A stretch of DNA of 64,000 bases from Dimorphilus gyrociliatus (Eukaryota > Annelida > Polychaeta > Dinophilidae), in the NCBI GenBank assembly GCA_904063045.1, contig CAJFCJ010000003.1:434001-498000 (forward strand). Reading direction: 5' to 3'. Position numbers and translations under genes: made by a program. The stretch's first letter is position 1. Each line of letters starts with the position of its first letter. Below are positions 1 to 13,380 of this stretch, piece after piece. The notes under the pieces are model-generated. The model worked only from the letters and a program-made list of their open reading frames with translations, was not told the origin of the DNA and made no database searches.

Positions 1-178
1 CAATTTCACTTTTGATGCTTTTAAAAAAGGAAACCCCCCCTTAAGTGCCTCCTCCTCTTTTACTTATCAGCATTATACTCTTGGCTGGTCCTAATTTGGT
101 TATCGTGTGTAGTTATGTTTAGTTTTCTTTATAATTTTTACTTTAAATATTCTTTTAAATTTCTTTATATATATATAA

Positions 179-213
<35 letters not shown>

Positions 214-1539
214 GTGTTGGTGCTATTTGTGTATGATTACGCTATTTACCTCGCCTCGCTATGCGATTTGGACAAAATTTTTCAGAACATAAACACTATT
301 AAATTCTTGCACAAAATCCAGTTATTTAATACTGATATTGCTTCTTTTGCATGGCTACTCATACTTAAGATTTCTGCAAGCGGTTTGTATTTCCCAATAG
401 ACTGCTTTCGTTTTCTTAGGTTGATGAAAGAATATGGTTTTGCATCATTTTAGCAAAGAATTTAAAAGAGCTCTTAATTAGAGAAAAAGAAAATTTTCAC
501 ACGGTATTTCGAGGTTCTTTCGAAAAGAGGAAAAAAATTTATTTCGTATAACGAGGAGAGGGCGAGTAGGGAGGGAATGTTTTTTTTTTCAATTCGTTTT
601 TATTGTGAATTTGATTATTTATAATCTATGAAAAAAAATCAGTCTTTCGAATTTTTCCAGATAAAATATCTAATATCACCTTTTACATAACATATATTTT
701 TATCTTGATTTCAATTTCTTGTTTTCGTTTTTTTCCTTTTTTTGCATTTAAAAAAAAGGAAAGGAAACAAAAAAAATGTTCTCTTTTATCTTTTTCAAAT
801 TATATTTTTAGGGAAAGAGATCCAGAGAAATAGAGGGAGAAGGCCAATATAGAATTATAAAAAAAAGAGAATGGAATTATCTTCTATTCCTTCTCTAACT
901 TTTATTCCCATATCACTCTCCCAAGCTATCTATCTATCCATCTCTCTCTCTCACATACACACACACTGTCTATCTCTCTCCAGAGAGAGAAATATATATT
1001 TATATAATTTTTAATATTTTGATCTTTGATTCTTTGGTAAAAGAAAAAATAATTGATTATGTTCGTCAATGTCTCCTTATTTTTTCTAGTTACTCCTAGT
1101 CCAAAAGTTTTAATAAATTACATGTTTGTTTGTTTCCTACACTATTCTTTGTATAGGTGATTGGTATTTAAAAAAATATGAAAAAAAAACAACAACAACA
1201 AACAAAATTACTAAACGCAGATTAAATGTTTTTCAAGTCTAATAAAATTTCTATAAATAACATTATAAAAACTTATATTTTATGATAAATCTATACAAAT
1301 GTTTATAAATCCGTATGTAATACAGAAAATACCTGTATTCTAAAGCTATTCCTTTAATAATTGATAATTCAAGTTTACATTAAAGCGAGAAAACTATATA
1401 CAGATTACAATATTATTAACTTAATTAGCAGACGAAATAAATATATATTCCGAGAAGAAATAATAGAAAGGAAAGAAACGTATAACATATACTTAAATAT
1501 AAATACAAAATACAATATATAAATTTGTTTAGACATTTG
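1..1539. other. AT-rich non-coding stretch and JTB 3' flank
   Basis: No gene is supported here. The stretch has an AT dinucleotide run near 163-211, homopolymer A and T runs, and a pyrimidine-rich microsatellite with TC and CA repeats near 926-985. The right end is presumably the 3' UTR of the minus-strand JTB gene. An open frame at 214-453 starts inside the AT repeat and resembles no family I know, so I do not call it. Confidence 0.6.
163..211. repeat. AT dinucleotide microsatellite
   Basis: Almost uninterrupted TA/AT repeat with one short AAATTT break. It is one of many such tracts in the window and has no feature of a mobile element. Confidence 0.85.
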
Positions 1540-2381
1540 TTAGACGTGGTCCTCTAATTGTTTTTTAACCTTCTCCAATAAAAGTCGATTCAACTTATTC
1601 TCTTTCATATGAACTATGACAAATGATATAATTCCTAAAATGGCAATTGATCCATCAAATAGCCAAAAATGCTTTTCTTCTTCGCTTGGAAGCTTTGGGC
1701 AGCTAGAATGTAGATTTAAAGACAGTTTAGAATTTTCATTATGCCATCATGTTGAATTTTTGTTTGTTTTTTCCGTACTTATTATCGTTTTAAATTAATA
1801 ACAAACCTTAGTCTAATTTGCCTAGTTTGCTTTGTTGCATTCATTGTACATGTTATTTCTTCAAAGTAACCAGTTTTCCCGCATTCTTTTAATGCTTTCT
1901 GTAATATGTAATAGCAATTAGACTTGAAAATGAGTCAAACAGTTGACATTAATTAAACGACAATACCTTGTCAAAATTTGAACACTTTTTACACTTTGCA
2001 ACGACCGTCTTACTCTCGCCATCTTTGCAAACTGTTTCTACACTTTGTTGCTTTAACATAGTCCTATTTTTTGCTTGAGATGAAAGCTCGTTTTCTATGA
2101 CTAATACTATGATGGATAATCTGTAAGCAAACACATTATGACTAATCGCGCAGGTAATTTTTCTAACGGGCATAGAGAAATTTTGCTTTAGAAAGTATAT
2201 AAATAGAGTAAGTATTATTTAAGGTGGAAAATTTTAAATTATAATGCTTTGATGTTAGAAACAATTTAGGACAAAGCTTAAGAAAAGAACGATAAATGAT
2301 AATCAATGATTAATAATAAACTCACACTATGAGTACACATATGGCTATGGCCATTCGTTTCTTTGTGCAAAATTCTATCAT
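1540..2381 (-). CDS. JTB: JTB (jumping translocation breakpoint) protein
   Basis: JTB is a small single-pass membrane protein; the human form is linked to cytokinesis and mitochondria. Four coding exons join in phase: 2326-2381, 1967-2120, 1807-1898 and 1540-1702, giving 154 residues (human about 146). The N-terminus is a basic start followed by a hydrophobic signal-like segment (about residues 10-26). A cysteine-rich ectodomain follows, with the conserved CSNF and CGKTGY...ITC motifs. Then FWLFDG leads into a hydrophobic transmembrane segment and a basic tail containing LEKVKKQLED, which matches human LEKVRKQIES. The gene is short, fast-evolving and easy to miss because no exon is longer than 165 bases. 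Its start lies 331 bases from the start of the divergent UBE2Q gene, so the two probably share a promoter. Confidence 0.9.
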
Positions 2382-2712
2382 ATTTATTGAATTTACATTA
2401 ACGTCATCGTACGAAGAGAGAGAAAAAAAATATATCTTGTTTAGCCAACTTGCCACCGGAAGTTTAAAACAAAGCCCATTTTCTAAGAAAAATAAAAAAT
2501 TTTAAAATTTATCTTAATTATTAGAAATATACTAATTCTGTATCTGTAAACATTTTTAAGAAATATAAAAAAATACGAACATAACGGCGGAAAGTCTGAA
2601 ACGCATGCGCAGTCAGCCAGTCATTATCAAAGAAGAAATTTCTGGTGAAGATTATGAACATTTTTACGTTCAGGAAGGCTTAGTGGAACATTTATGACCG
2701 TAAAATGAGGCA
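2382..2712. promoter_or_regulatory. Shared divergent promoter of JTB and UBE2Q
   Basis: This 331-base interval separates the two start codons. It carries ACCGGAAGT (2455-2463), a full ETS/GABP-type core, and CGCATGCGCA (2602-2611), which matches the NRF-1 palindrome. A CRE-like ACGTCA lies at 2401-2406. ETS and NRF-1 sites are typical of bidirectional housekeeping promoters in animals. No TATA box is obvious. The motifs are seen directly; their use is inferred. Confidence 0.6.
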
Positions 2713-5400
2713 ATGGCGTGTCTAGAAAAGTTGAAGAACGACATAAGGCGGTTAGAATGCGCATTCCCGGCAGATCATGCCAGGTTCCGCGTAGTGTCAG
2801 CTTCCGTTGATGAACTTTCTTGCTGTTTAATCGGCAAAAATGACACCATTTATATTATAAATGGAAATATTCCAGTAAGAAAATATTTTTTCTTTATTGC
2901 TTCTTTAACAGAATTTATTTAACCTGCTTCAATATATTTTTCATCTATGAATAATATATTGTCTACAGCTGTTAGGCATCTCACCTTTTGACCCCATTAC
3001 CTTCTAATTATTTATTTATTTTTTTAATTTTTTTACTAATCTGTGGAGACTTGTAATTTTTCAAAGTTATACAAGACAGTTATTAACTTTAAATCAAAAC
3101 TAACGGCTAGAAAACGAAATAAGGAAACACGGAGGAAATTGTAAAGAATTTCAAAAGTTACCCTTCTTTCCCGCTTCTTCTTGACAGTAAAAATCGAAAT
3201 ATCGCATTTCTTAACAATTCAAATGGATATTTTACAAGATTTATACTCCTAATTCGTTTATTTTCGAGCCAAAATGAGATAGATTAATTATAAACGTCTA
3301 ACTACTAGTTGAAGATGCCTAATCATAAGAAAACCGCAATAAGTTGATAAATTTTTCTATTTTAACGGTTTTATCAATACTAATTGTATTAAATTAACAA
3401 AAGAATTAAATACATTTTAATCTTTTCTATTTGCAGGAAGATTATCCTAATTCACCGCCCGTCTGGTATGTCGATACAGAAGATAGCAGTATTGCTGCTG
3501 CTATTAAAGAAATAATGTCAATGGGGGATTCCAAATATTTTCCAGTACGTGTCAAGTTTATTTACAATATATTTTTATCATTCTTATGGAACATTTTTTT
3601 TATCTTATTTACAGCTTCTGCATCAAATTGAATTAATTTTGAAAAAGCTGTGCCACGTACTCAATGTACCTGTTCCTAGGGAGTTGCAAATGGTGGCATC
3701 AAACCATATTAAAGAGGTATGACAAGTTTCCAGATATGTTTTTTTTAAGTACTTGATTAAAGTTACCAAGTTTGAAAAGTACAAATAAATAACTGTACAA
3801 AACTCTCTAGTTTAATAATCTTAAGAGATTTATCAGCGAACTCGTATCTTTTGTTGTGAACTTGAATTGATTATACATTAAATAACCTCACTCTTCTATA
3901 GAAATGTCTCGTTGAGTATATATATAATACTTGTCATTAGGCTGTTTGTTGAAAGAAATATACGACATTTTAATTGTGTCGTAAAATTCATTAATTATTA
4001 GCATTTAGGCTCTTTTAAATGACATAGCAGTATTTTTGAAGAACATTACTCTAATTTAGCAACAATTCACGTTGCTAATAATCATTATATTCTTTTGATG
4101 ACCGTTATTAAGAATATATAACACATTCAAACAGCCTGAAAGCTCAGATTCTGAAATGGAAGTAGATGATGATTATTACGATATGGAGGAGGATATTTCG
4201 TAAGTGTTCCTTGTATATCTATGACATTTTAGTAATGGTTTTTTTTTTCATGTATTTTGCTTGTAGTGAAGGAAAGAGTAAACAGGAATTTGACGGTATA
4301 TCCGCTAGAAATCTCGCAACGTTAGAAAAATTAAAACATAATCAACGACAAGATTACTTAAAAGTATACTATTTTATAAAACATTTTTCCATAAAGTCCG
4401 TATTGAAACTATTAATTACGATCAGGGTTCCGTATCCGGTTCTGTGCAATCTACTGATAGGCTAATGAAAGAACTGCGGGAGATATATAAATCTGAAAGT
4501 TATAAAAAGAGTAAGTACATTCGTTTTTTAGACGTTTCTTAAATTTTCTGTCAGGCGAAACACCAAAGCGAATAGTAGTAGTACAATTTAACATTTGCAT
4601 ATATTTTCATCCTACTAAGTAACTTAATTTGGTTGGATAAAAATGACTTTAAAAAGATATGCATAAAAATAAAATAAAAGAATTTTTTTTGCGGGGGATG
4701 CACACTTAAAGATTAGTTAATTCTCTTGGTGAAATTCTACAAAATGTAATTATATTTGTTTATCACTGTACAGGCATATATGCCGTTGAACTCTTGAACG
4801 ACAGTTTATACGAGTGGCACGTCAAATTATATAAGTAAGTTAAAATCTTTTTCTAATAGTTTCCTTTTAAAACCCCGGAAGAAATGCATGTACTTTTTTT
4901 TTTAATTTTTAAACGTATCCTTATCTCTTCTATAGAGTCGATCCAGATTCGGCACTTTATGGAGACCTTTCCGCCTTCAAGGAAAAAGAGGGCAAAGACC
5001 ATATTCTCTTGTCTTTTACTTTTAAAGATACATTTCCTTTCGATCCACCTTTTGTTCGAGTCATAGCCCCCATTATTAATGGAGGATATGTATTAGGGGG
5101 TGGTGCAATATGTATGGAATTGCTAACAAAACAAGGTTGGAGTTCAGCATATAGTATGGAAAGTGTAATCATGCAAATAGCCGCCACATTGGTCAAAGGA
5201 AAAGCAAGAATCCAGTTTGGAGCTTCGAAAAGTCAATATAGTTTGGCCAGGGCGCAACAGAGCTTTAAAAGTTTGGTACAAATTCACGAAAAGAATGGTA
5301 TGAAGAATAGCTATAGCATTATATTTTATTTTCTAATGGAGGTATAATTGTTTATTTTCTTGTTTTAGGTTGGTTTACCCCCCCAAAAGAAGACGGTTAA
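2713..5400 (+). CDS. UBE2Q1: Ubiquitin-conjugating enzyme E2 Q family (UBE2Q1/2)
   Basis: This E2 enzyme takes ubiquitin from E1 and passes it to substrates. Nine exons join in phase: 2713-2874, 3437-3544, 3615-3716, 4135-4199, 4267-4363, 4426-4510, 4774-4834, 4936-5297 and 5369-5400, giving 357 residues. The N-terminal RWD-like part contains VDELSC and NSPPVW. An acidic linker ([16 protein letters not shown]) comes before HNQRQDYL. The C-terminal UBC fold contains [14 protein letters not shown] and [17 protein letters not shown]; the catalytic cysteine is about residue 286. The protein ends in [10 protein letters not shown], exactly as the vertebrate enzymes do. The length is close to human UBE2Q2 (375). 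UBE2Q1 and UBE2Q2 are vertebrate paralogues, so the symbol means the family. A polyadenylation signal AATAAA lies near 5879. Confidence 0.96.
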
Positions 5401-5686
5401 CCAATGCATTTTTTAGCAAATTTGAAACTCAACTGCTAAAACTCTAAAATTCTACTAAAAAATACTGATGCATGTATATGTTTTTGTATAGTACGTACTT
5501 ATCCTTCGACATGTGGTACGGTGGACCGATTCAAAATGGATAAACTGTTAAATTTCGTCAGTTATTCAGCCATCTTACTGCTCATTTTTTATGTCGTAAA
5601 TGAAAAAAAAAAATACATGTTGGCCTTTTATATTTCCTAAAATCCATACATATATAAGCGGTACCTTATTTACATTTTCTCATATA

Positions 5687-5721
<35 letters not shown>

Positions 5722-8169
5722 AACTTGAAACAAAGCATTCAACGACGATGATGATGATATTTATGTAAAATAGGATATTTTATTATATATGTATGATTAA
5801 AAGTATTCAAGAGAAAAAACCCTTTTTAAGTATATATAAATATTTATATATACATTGTATATCAACAAATGTACAGCAATAAACGAAACGAAAGTCGTAT
5901 TTACATTTTTCTTTCTTATAAATTTATTACTCAAACGTCACTTTTTCCATTAAATAAGTCTAACCTTTACACTTTGTAATCGGTTTATGTAGAATAAATA
6001 TTTTTACATTATATAGATATAATAAGTGGATTAGGCTCATTCAGTCAGAGCATATCTTATTATTCACAATATGACCTTTCTTTCTTTCCGATTCAATTCA
6101 TAAGACTATCTACTCATATATAAATATTAGTATTAATATGTATATATATCATTATGACTAACTTAATTTGATAACGAATTATAGGTTCTCGTTGAAAATT
6201 GGAAAATGTTTAACATCAAACCTGAATCTATTGAATATAGCTCAAAAGATAATAAAACTTTCTATTTAAAAGCAGAAGAGAATTTAAAATTTCATATTTC
6301 TAATAATTCACCAATATCTATGGCTGAAAGTCAACAATTTCTTTTAAAAACTCTATGATGATTACATTGTTTCGCAATGTTATTATTGTCGACTGTTACT
6401 AAGGATATACATTACAGAGGGAGAACGGGGAATAAAAAATAAAGATGGCGGGAGGGGAGGGAGTAAGAGAGAAAGAGAGCGAGAGAATAGAAGAGTAATA
6501 TTTAAAATATACAACAGATGTCGCCTTGATGCAAATGCTAGGATATAAAGTAGCTAAATCGTACCTTTTAAAGCCGATAATAATAAAGAAAAAGAATAAA
6601 TGAATGAATGAAACAGTTAATTAATTAATTACAGCTAAGTTTCAATATCCATAGAAAATATAAAATTGATTGCAATAGATCAGTGAAGTATAAACTAATA
6701 TAAATGGATTAACCATTTAGGAACTAATACAGTAGCTTCTTAAACCTAAAATCACATCAAAGAGAGGCGTGTTTAGTAGGAAATTATATAGAAAATGTTC
6801 GAATAAAGGAGTGTATATAGAATTAGATCGCCGAATGTTGTGCATCATACCATGAAAGCGTTTAAAATTCAACAAATTATAATTATGCAACACCTAGATA
6901 ATGGCTGAAGTTTAATCGTTGACATTTAAAATCTACGAGTTGTTTATAATTTCCAACTGTTTATTAGATATTTAAATATAGAGAGAATCTTTTTTCTAGT
7001 GAAAAAACACAAATCTCACTATTTGAAATGAAAGAAAAATAGAGCAATAAGATAGAGAGATTGGTATGGGGAATAGATTCTATTTTGAAATGGGCTTTCA
7101 AAATCACGAGAAAAACCAAAGTGGAGAAGGGTAAAAGGGCGGTATAAAATGTTAAGAATGTTCTTTCTAACCTATTAATTTCTAAATTGGCAACAACAGG
7201 TGATACCATTTACGCAAAAATGTATTGATATGTCTAAAAAAAAATAAAAGGAACCCTAAGCCAGAAAACACACATTAAAGCTTAATGAGCAACAGTTTAC
7301 AGTGAGATTCATAAAAAACTGCTTTACAAAATACAAGAATAATCTCTTGACGTTTTAATATCATCTGAAAAAGATAGGGAACAATATAAATACTGGTAAA
7401 CAATATGCTAACTGAGACAATCTCACAAAAAAAAACAAACACATGTGTTGAGCAACAAAAACATGTAAAAAAAAAAAAAAAGAAAAAAAAACTACTTTAT
7501 ACAACTAACAGGTAAATGCGGAATGTTACATTGTGTAATGATCATTAATCAAGGAAGGATAAAAAAAAAACAAAAAAAAACGCATGAGCATAAATGATGG
7601 CAAAAAATAAATATATATGTATACATATATACATATATACATACATATATATATATATATATCATAGTCATATGCATACGTATGATTATTAGTTATACAT
7701 GTAAAGATTTGAAGAGAGAGAGATAAGGATGAAAAAACGAACACAGCAAAAAAAGCTTTTAAAGGAGAATTTGAGCTTTCAAAAAGGATGACAAAAATGT
7801 GTTTAGCCAGATTTCAGCATATTGGATGTGAAGTAGGGATTTGGACTTTTTAGGATAATGGCATTATTACGTAATTGGCTTTAAGGATTATAGACGTGTG
7901 TCTTCTCCTAGCAAAACTCTTAGGATTTTTTAACAAACTTGAGAAAACAACCTTGTAAAACACATGGTCGATTAATAAGAATATCGGTACATCCAGTGAG
8001 TGAATACCAACCACGACAAGCTTTGTCTTTTTTTATAAGTGTTTTACGAGAGTTTGCATTATGTGTACATTATGTATGTATGTGTGTATGTGTGCAGAAA
8101 AACAGCTAGAGAGGTAAAAATTGTAGGAATGCAACAACATCGTTAAAGGAAGAATGCGCCCGGAAAAAG
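5401..8169. other. Convergent intergenic region between UBE2Q and the GATA gene
   Basis: No coding exon is supported. The region should hold the 3' UTRs of UBE2Q (plus) and the GATA factor (minus). It has an AT microsatellite at 5690-5718, poly-A runs near 7468-7490 and 7561-7580, and a TA/CATA repeat near 7615-7665. Open frames at 6964-7209 and 7526-7744 are low-complexity. Confidence 0.6.
5690..5718. repeat. AT microsatellite beginning in a TATACTGTATA motif
   Basis: An AT run whose left edge is the palindrome TATACTGTATA, which recurs at AT tracts across the window. Confidence 0.8.
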
Positions 8170-9457
8170 TCAAACGCACTCCTGATCCGAATCTTCCTGC
8201 GTCGTACTGGGTGCAAGTGTTAGCGGAGATAAGGCCGATCCTTCCATCGGCTGATCGATCGTTTGAGGAGAACCGCCGTCTGTATCTGACTGACGCATAG
8301 CCAGTTCTTTGGCCCGTCTTCTACGAGAGTGTATAGTGTCCTTGACCATTGTCAGAGGCCTTTTTACCTGTTTGAATACAAATCAAGAATAAGCGGTGAA
8401 AGAGAGAACCATATGAAATAGAAAACAGAGAGAATTCGATTTAACTCTATATAACACGGAATATAAAATAATTAAGAAAAAATAGTAAAGCAATTAAAAG
8501 TAAGTATAAGAAAAAAATGCCAACTCTGTGTAGCTTATAGTATAATCCACAAGCATTACAAACGGTTTGTCCATCATCATCTCTTCTCCACAGTGTAGTC
8601 TTACTCGTATTACAGTTCGTGCACCTCATTCCAGGCCTTTGCTCCCCCTTCTTACAAATTTGACCTCCTCCTCCGAAATTTGAACTTTTACTAACGGAAT
8701 TGTAAAGCTTATCCCTAATTGCTGAACTGACTTCTTGGGTATTAGCTTTCGGCATGATCGGCGCCGCCAAAAGATTGGTAATAAATGGGCTTGTTGTCGG
8801 TAGAGGAGGTCTTATCTGATTCATCTGATTCATATTCATTGAGAGAACAATATTTTGTATAGCAGATACTGATGGAGGCAAACTAGGTACTGGTTGAGGG
8901 AATGTTGAAGAAACCGTATCGGGAACTGCTACTTGTGGTACTTTTAATAATGAAGTATTTTCTTCCTCAATACGTTTTTGCATGACATCTTCGGCAAATT
9001 TGTCAATATTTACTTTGTTGTTCCTTCTAGGTTGTTGAGATTTTCTTAGCATACTATGTTTTACTCTTCCAATTTTTGGACTCTTTCTCTCCTCTTCTTC
9101 CTGCCTTCTGAGGTCCATCACTAATTTATCCGACTGATCGGAATCAGATGAGAATTCTTGGTCTTCGTCCCAATTCCTTCGACAGTCTTCCTCATTAAGC
9201 TCTGGCTGAATGACTATAGTTCCATCAGATCTGCATTGATATTTTTCGACATCGGACGAAGACGTTATTCGTTCGTCTGGAGCAGCCTCTATTACATCTT
9301 TTATATCAACTAGTAAAACCTCATTCTTATCTATAGTTATAGCGAGAAGGCCTTGTATGGAGAGTTCACTTGAAAATTCCAAACTGGTTTTACAAAGCAA
9401 GTTTATAGCTTCTTTTAAACCGATTACTGTTCTCTCTTGTTCTCCTTTAACTTTCAT
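8170..9457 (-). CDS. GATA-type zinc finger transcription factor
   Basis: Two coding exons (8525-9457 and 8170-8367) give about 376 residues. The finger is at residues 279-303, with spacing CX2CX17CX2C (CTNC ... [12 protein letters not shown]). The splice then adds [20 protein letters not shown], the basic tail of a GATA C-finger, so the protein should bind WGATAR sites. Only one finger is seen; vertebrate GATA1-6 have two. The long N-terminal part is acidic and then S/P/N-rich, with no other known domain. The first exon opens with CACAG, an acceptor, just before the ATG at 9457, so a 5' exon lies upstream; a strong CAG|GTGAGT donor at 12221-12229 could end it. The donor of the coding intron is the weak GTTGGC. 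Orthology to one GATA subfamily is not resolved. Confidence 0.88.
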
Positions 9458-11803
9458 ATTTTGCGGCTGTGATTTAAAAATATAAATCAATTTTTGTTAT
9501 TCACGAATACAAGAAGAAAAACGCAACTCTTTCATTCAATTATTCATTCGTTCAGACAAGAAACAATATGCTCCTATCAACGTACCAAACAGTAGTAAAA
9601 CTCTTGTTTAAACCAAGTCGTGAGCCAAAAGCTACTCTCTTTACCTTACGTAATATTATGTAAAAATCCGCCTATCAGAGAGTAACTTACCTATAATCTA
9701 TCTGATGAGTTCCTTTGAAAAGAAACTCCCTCCTTCTGCGTATTCACGTAAAACAGCGGCTAAACCTATCTATGCTCAGAATGACGACGAGAAAATAGAC
9801 AGTCTTAGAGTAACAATTGTTAAAAAGTCAATCGGAAACAATCGATAAAAGTGAAGAGCAAAGTCTTCTACCTTGGATATATATATATATGAATATACAA
9901 ATTGCCGCTACGTCAATTGGAAGATGGAAAACACTTATTAACAGCAACTACACGAATATTTCACTTAAATAGGAATTTGTTATGCACATCTAGCATCTTT
10001 GTTAGACACGCCAAAAGTATAATAATGCAGGCACATACCTGTACTGATCTATGTCTACATGCATATCAAGGTAAGCGTATACGTACAGATAGAATATGCA
10101 ATCCTATCCATCTCTTTATTAATATATATTTATAACTAGAATCTACAATACGCTGGCTATGCAAGAAACAAACATTTAGTAAATGAATTTTGCTGCTATT
10201 GAAATTTCTTGATAAAAATAAATAAAAAATGTAAACAATCATTATTAATTGTATATGTATAGCTTAAATATAGATACACATCGCAAGATCTATACATTAC
10301 ATTGTATAAGGCAGTGCAAAGCACATAAAATAGTCTCTTATCTTCTGTCTGCTTTACACTTATTACCCATACACATGGCACCATTACACTACTTGTTAAT
10401 AAATTTTATATCCTTATATACAGTATATATATATGTTTGATATTTAATAATTGCACATTTATTCAAGTGTTTGAACGTGTTCTTCTTTCTCATAAGTTAA
10501 ATTGAATATATACAAAATATCCATTTATATATGCATATATATACAAGTTATGGTATACATTTACACCTATATACGTATCATATACGATTAAATAAATTAG
10601 TCGTCGTTCTATATAGTGTATATACCGAGTACATATCCTTTATTACAGATACTTATATATTGAGCATGCAAGATATATCCAATATATATCTACACATATT
10701 TGTTCACGATATATATCAGTGCATGCGTATCTGCAATATACACAACAGGCAAGATTATAGTTATATAGTCTTATATGCGTACAGATAACGTTTACCTCAT
10801 CTAGAAAACATTTACATATCTTGTCGCTAAATTAATCAAGACTAGTGCACGAAAAAACAACCAGTTTTCGCGGTGCATATGTATACAGATAAGGTAATAT
10901 TGAATAGATTAGATAAATTAAAAGGCTCGCTAAAGAGAGTTGGCTATTGTTCTTACTTTAATTAGCTGGATAACCAATGAAGATACTTAACATTTAGACA
11001 GAATATTAATAACAATATTTATCTACCATTCGTAACACGGATCACATAAAAATACATTCGAACGCACCTGCTTCGGAACGAAATTTATAAAATCAATATT
11101 GTATCGGATGGCACGAAGCCAGTGCCCGGATGGTAAATAACCGGTTTTTCGTTTCTCTTATACGAAAGATTTCTGTATCCGGTAAATGCGAAACAAATAT
11201 TTCTTTCCTATATATATATATATATATATATAAAGGATATACAAGTATTTATATATATATATGTATAAATATATATATTCTTTTTATTTAAAGAATGTAT
11301 GTTTATTTATACACAAATTTACAGTTGAAAACTTTTCTCCTTACTTACAAAGAATGAATATCTCAATTATTAACACTTAATATAGTTAATGCATAATCTT
11401 AAGGGATTACGTATAAAATTCTATTTAAACAACAATTACTAAACAACTTTAAGAAAATGTAATACACATTTTTACAACATAAACCAAGTTGTAGAAATTA
11501 ATGACGCGTTTAAAAATGTGTAAAAGTTTATAGTAAATGAGTTGTTTACTAGAATTGGCAGATTTTATTGACTGCTGGTTTATCGTGAGATGACAGGGTT
11601 AGGTTTAAAAGGTGTCTACATTTCCATTTACATTTAATAAGGTTATTAGAAAGGATTAGCTTAGGAACAGTAATAAGACGAAAAAATTGGAGAAAAGAAG
11701 TTTGTAACAAGGGTAATATCTTTAGGGATTGAAAGGGATTATGTAGATTTTATCTAAGGCTTTTCTGGATGATTCTTGCTGATATTTAATTGACGAACAC
11801 GAA

Positions 11804-11806
<3 letters not shown>

Positions 11807-11835
<29 letters not shown>
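11807..11835. repeat. CT dinucleotide microsatellite
   Basis: About 14 uninterrupted CT units followed by a T-rich tail. Confidence 0.85.
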
Positions 11836-11840
<5 letters not shown>

Positions 11841-12220
11841 CCTATCTTTATCATTATCTTTCTAAGTTTAATGCGCTTAACAATTCCTCCTCTTCTAATA
11901 AAATTAGCTTGGTTCGTTAGATTATTGTACAAACATCATACTGTCAATTAAGGAGATACTCGACTGAGTCGGCTAATAAACATAATGTGTTAGATAATTG
12001 ACTACGATTAGTGGCGGTAAAGACCTTTAATTTACGTACCGAAAGGTTAATTTGCTGATAAGATAGAGAAAACAGGGCACAGCAGCAAACTAAGTTTAAA
12101 AAAAGAGCAGATGATAAGAAGATCCAGCTCACGTTCCTTATCCGAATCTTGGCAACAGCTGCAAATAACGCAGTGAGAAAAAGTTTGTAGAGTAAAAGAG
12201 AGAGTCTATATAAAACAGGG

Positions 12221-12229
12221 ACTCACCTG
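12221..12229 (-). promoter_or_regulatory. Candidate splice donor of a GATA 5' exon
   Basis: The minus strand reads CAG|GTGAGT, a perfect donor, just 3' of a GC-richer segment. It could end the untranslated first exon of the GATA gene, whose coding exon begins directly after an acceptor. There is no transcript evidence. Confidence 0.3.
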
Positions 12230-13380
12230 GATGTTGCACCAAAAGTATGCGCGTGCACCTGCGCCAAACGGTGAAAAAGAGAGAGAAGGATAAGACTTAT
12301 TGTAGAAAATCAGTCATGCGAATATATCATATCAGTTAACCGAACAATGGCTTCTATCTGTTCGTGCACCGACACCACCACTACCAACCTTATATCTACT
12401 TTTTCTAATACCTTCTATTTGCATACAGATCATATTCATCTCTTGCCCATTTTCTTATTTCACTCTTTTTTAATCCTCTAGAATTTCCGTAACCTAATTA
12501 ACCTCTTTTTAATTATTCCCTCTGACTTCCTGTATTTTTCTCACTCTCCTTTCCCTCCCCCTTTCCCTTTCTCTTTCTTTTTGTCTATTTCGTAACTAAA
12601 TCAAATATTTCATTGATGTTAAAATGAGAGAAAGAGAGAATAAATAAACCCTTCCCTAACTTTGCCGCCTTTTTTTCCTTTCTAATTTCTCCCTTTTTTT
12701 CTAACCAATCCTCAGTTATTGATTCACTTCTTTTCAATAATAGGAACTAAATATTAACCCGGATTAATCTTAATGAAGTAATCCTTTTGTAGACATATAT
12801 ATATACAGTTTGGGAAAAATAATCAGTCTATTGTCGTATCACAACACTTTTAATTCGCTCCTTACTGTTTAATTCTCTAACTGGTAAAGGGAAAGTTTTC
12901 TTCACACCTACTCTAACCAAATCATTAACCGTTAAGAATTTGACCCTGTACGAATTTCTTTGATGAAATTCTTAACCCCTTCGATTACGCAATCCTATAT
13001 CGGTCAACAGGCTGGTGTGTGTTAAATATAAGTAGGACTAAGTTTTCAAAAAATATTCTCTTATAGACGGTAGATGTCGTCCTCGTACAGAAATTATAAC
13101 CAGTTTATTTTTGTGAAACATTCTCAAATATATTTATCTCAAAAATACAGAGTCTCTACATACCTTATCACTATTATTGAAGCAAATGCGATATTTTTGG
13201 TTAATACTTTGTATTGACATATCCTTGAAGGTAACGAAAAAATTTAATAAACCCTACCCGAATACACAATTTTTTAAATTGTACTGTTATATCCTCTTAT
13301 TATAATATCGCTCTTTATTTAGAAATAAATGTCAAGTTTTTTCGTATTTCTTAACAGCATATAAACACGAATTGCAATTA

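Larger units (their letters stand above)
9458..13380. other. Gene-poor region, probably GATA 5' intron and intergenic DNA
   Basis: I see no coding exon with family similarity. The short open frames at 9902-10788 are AT-rich and random-looking. The stretch contains a possible non-coding GATA exon with a CAG|GTGAGT donor on the minus strand (12221-12229), a CT microsatellite at 11807-11835, AT tracts near 11209-11280, and AACCGGTTT at 11139-11147. A 5' exon of the downstream ATMIN gene could also be hidden near its right end. Confidence 0.55.

Noticed and set aside
214-453. Open frame of 79 codons at the left edge
   Set aside because: It starts inside an AT repeat and has no ATG or family similarity. 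It could be a terminal exon of an outside gene, but nothing supports that.
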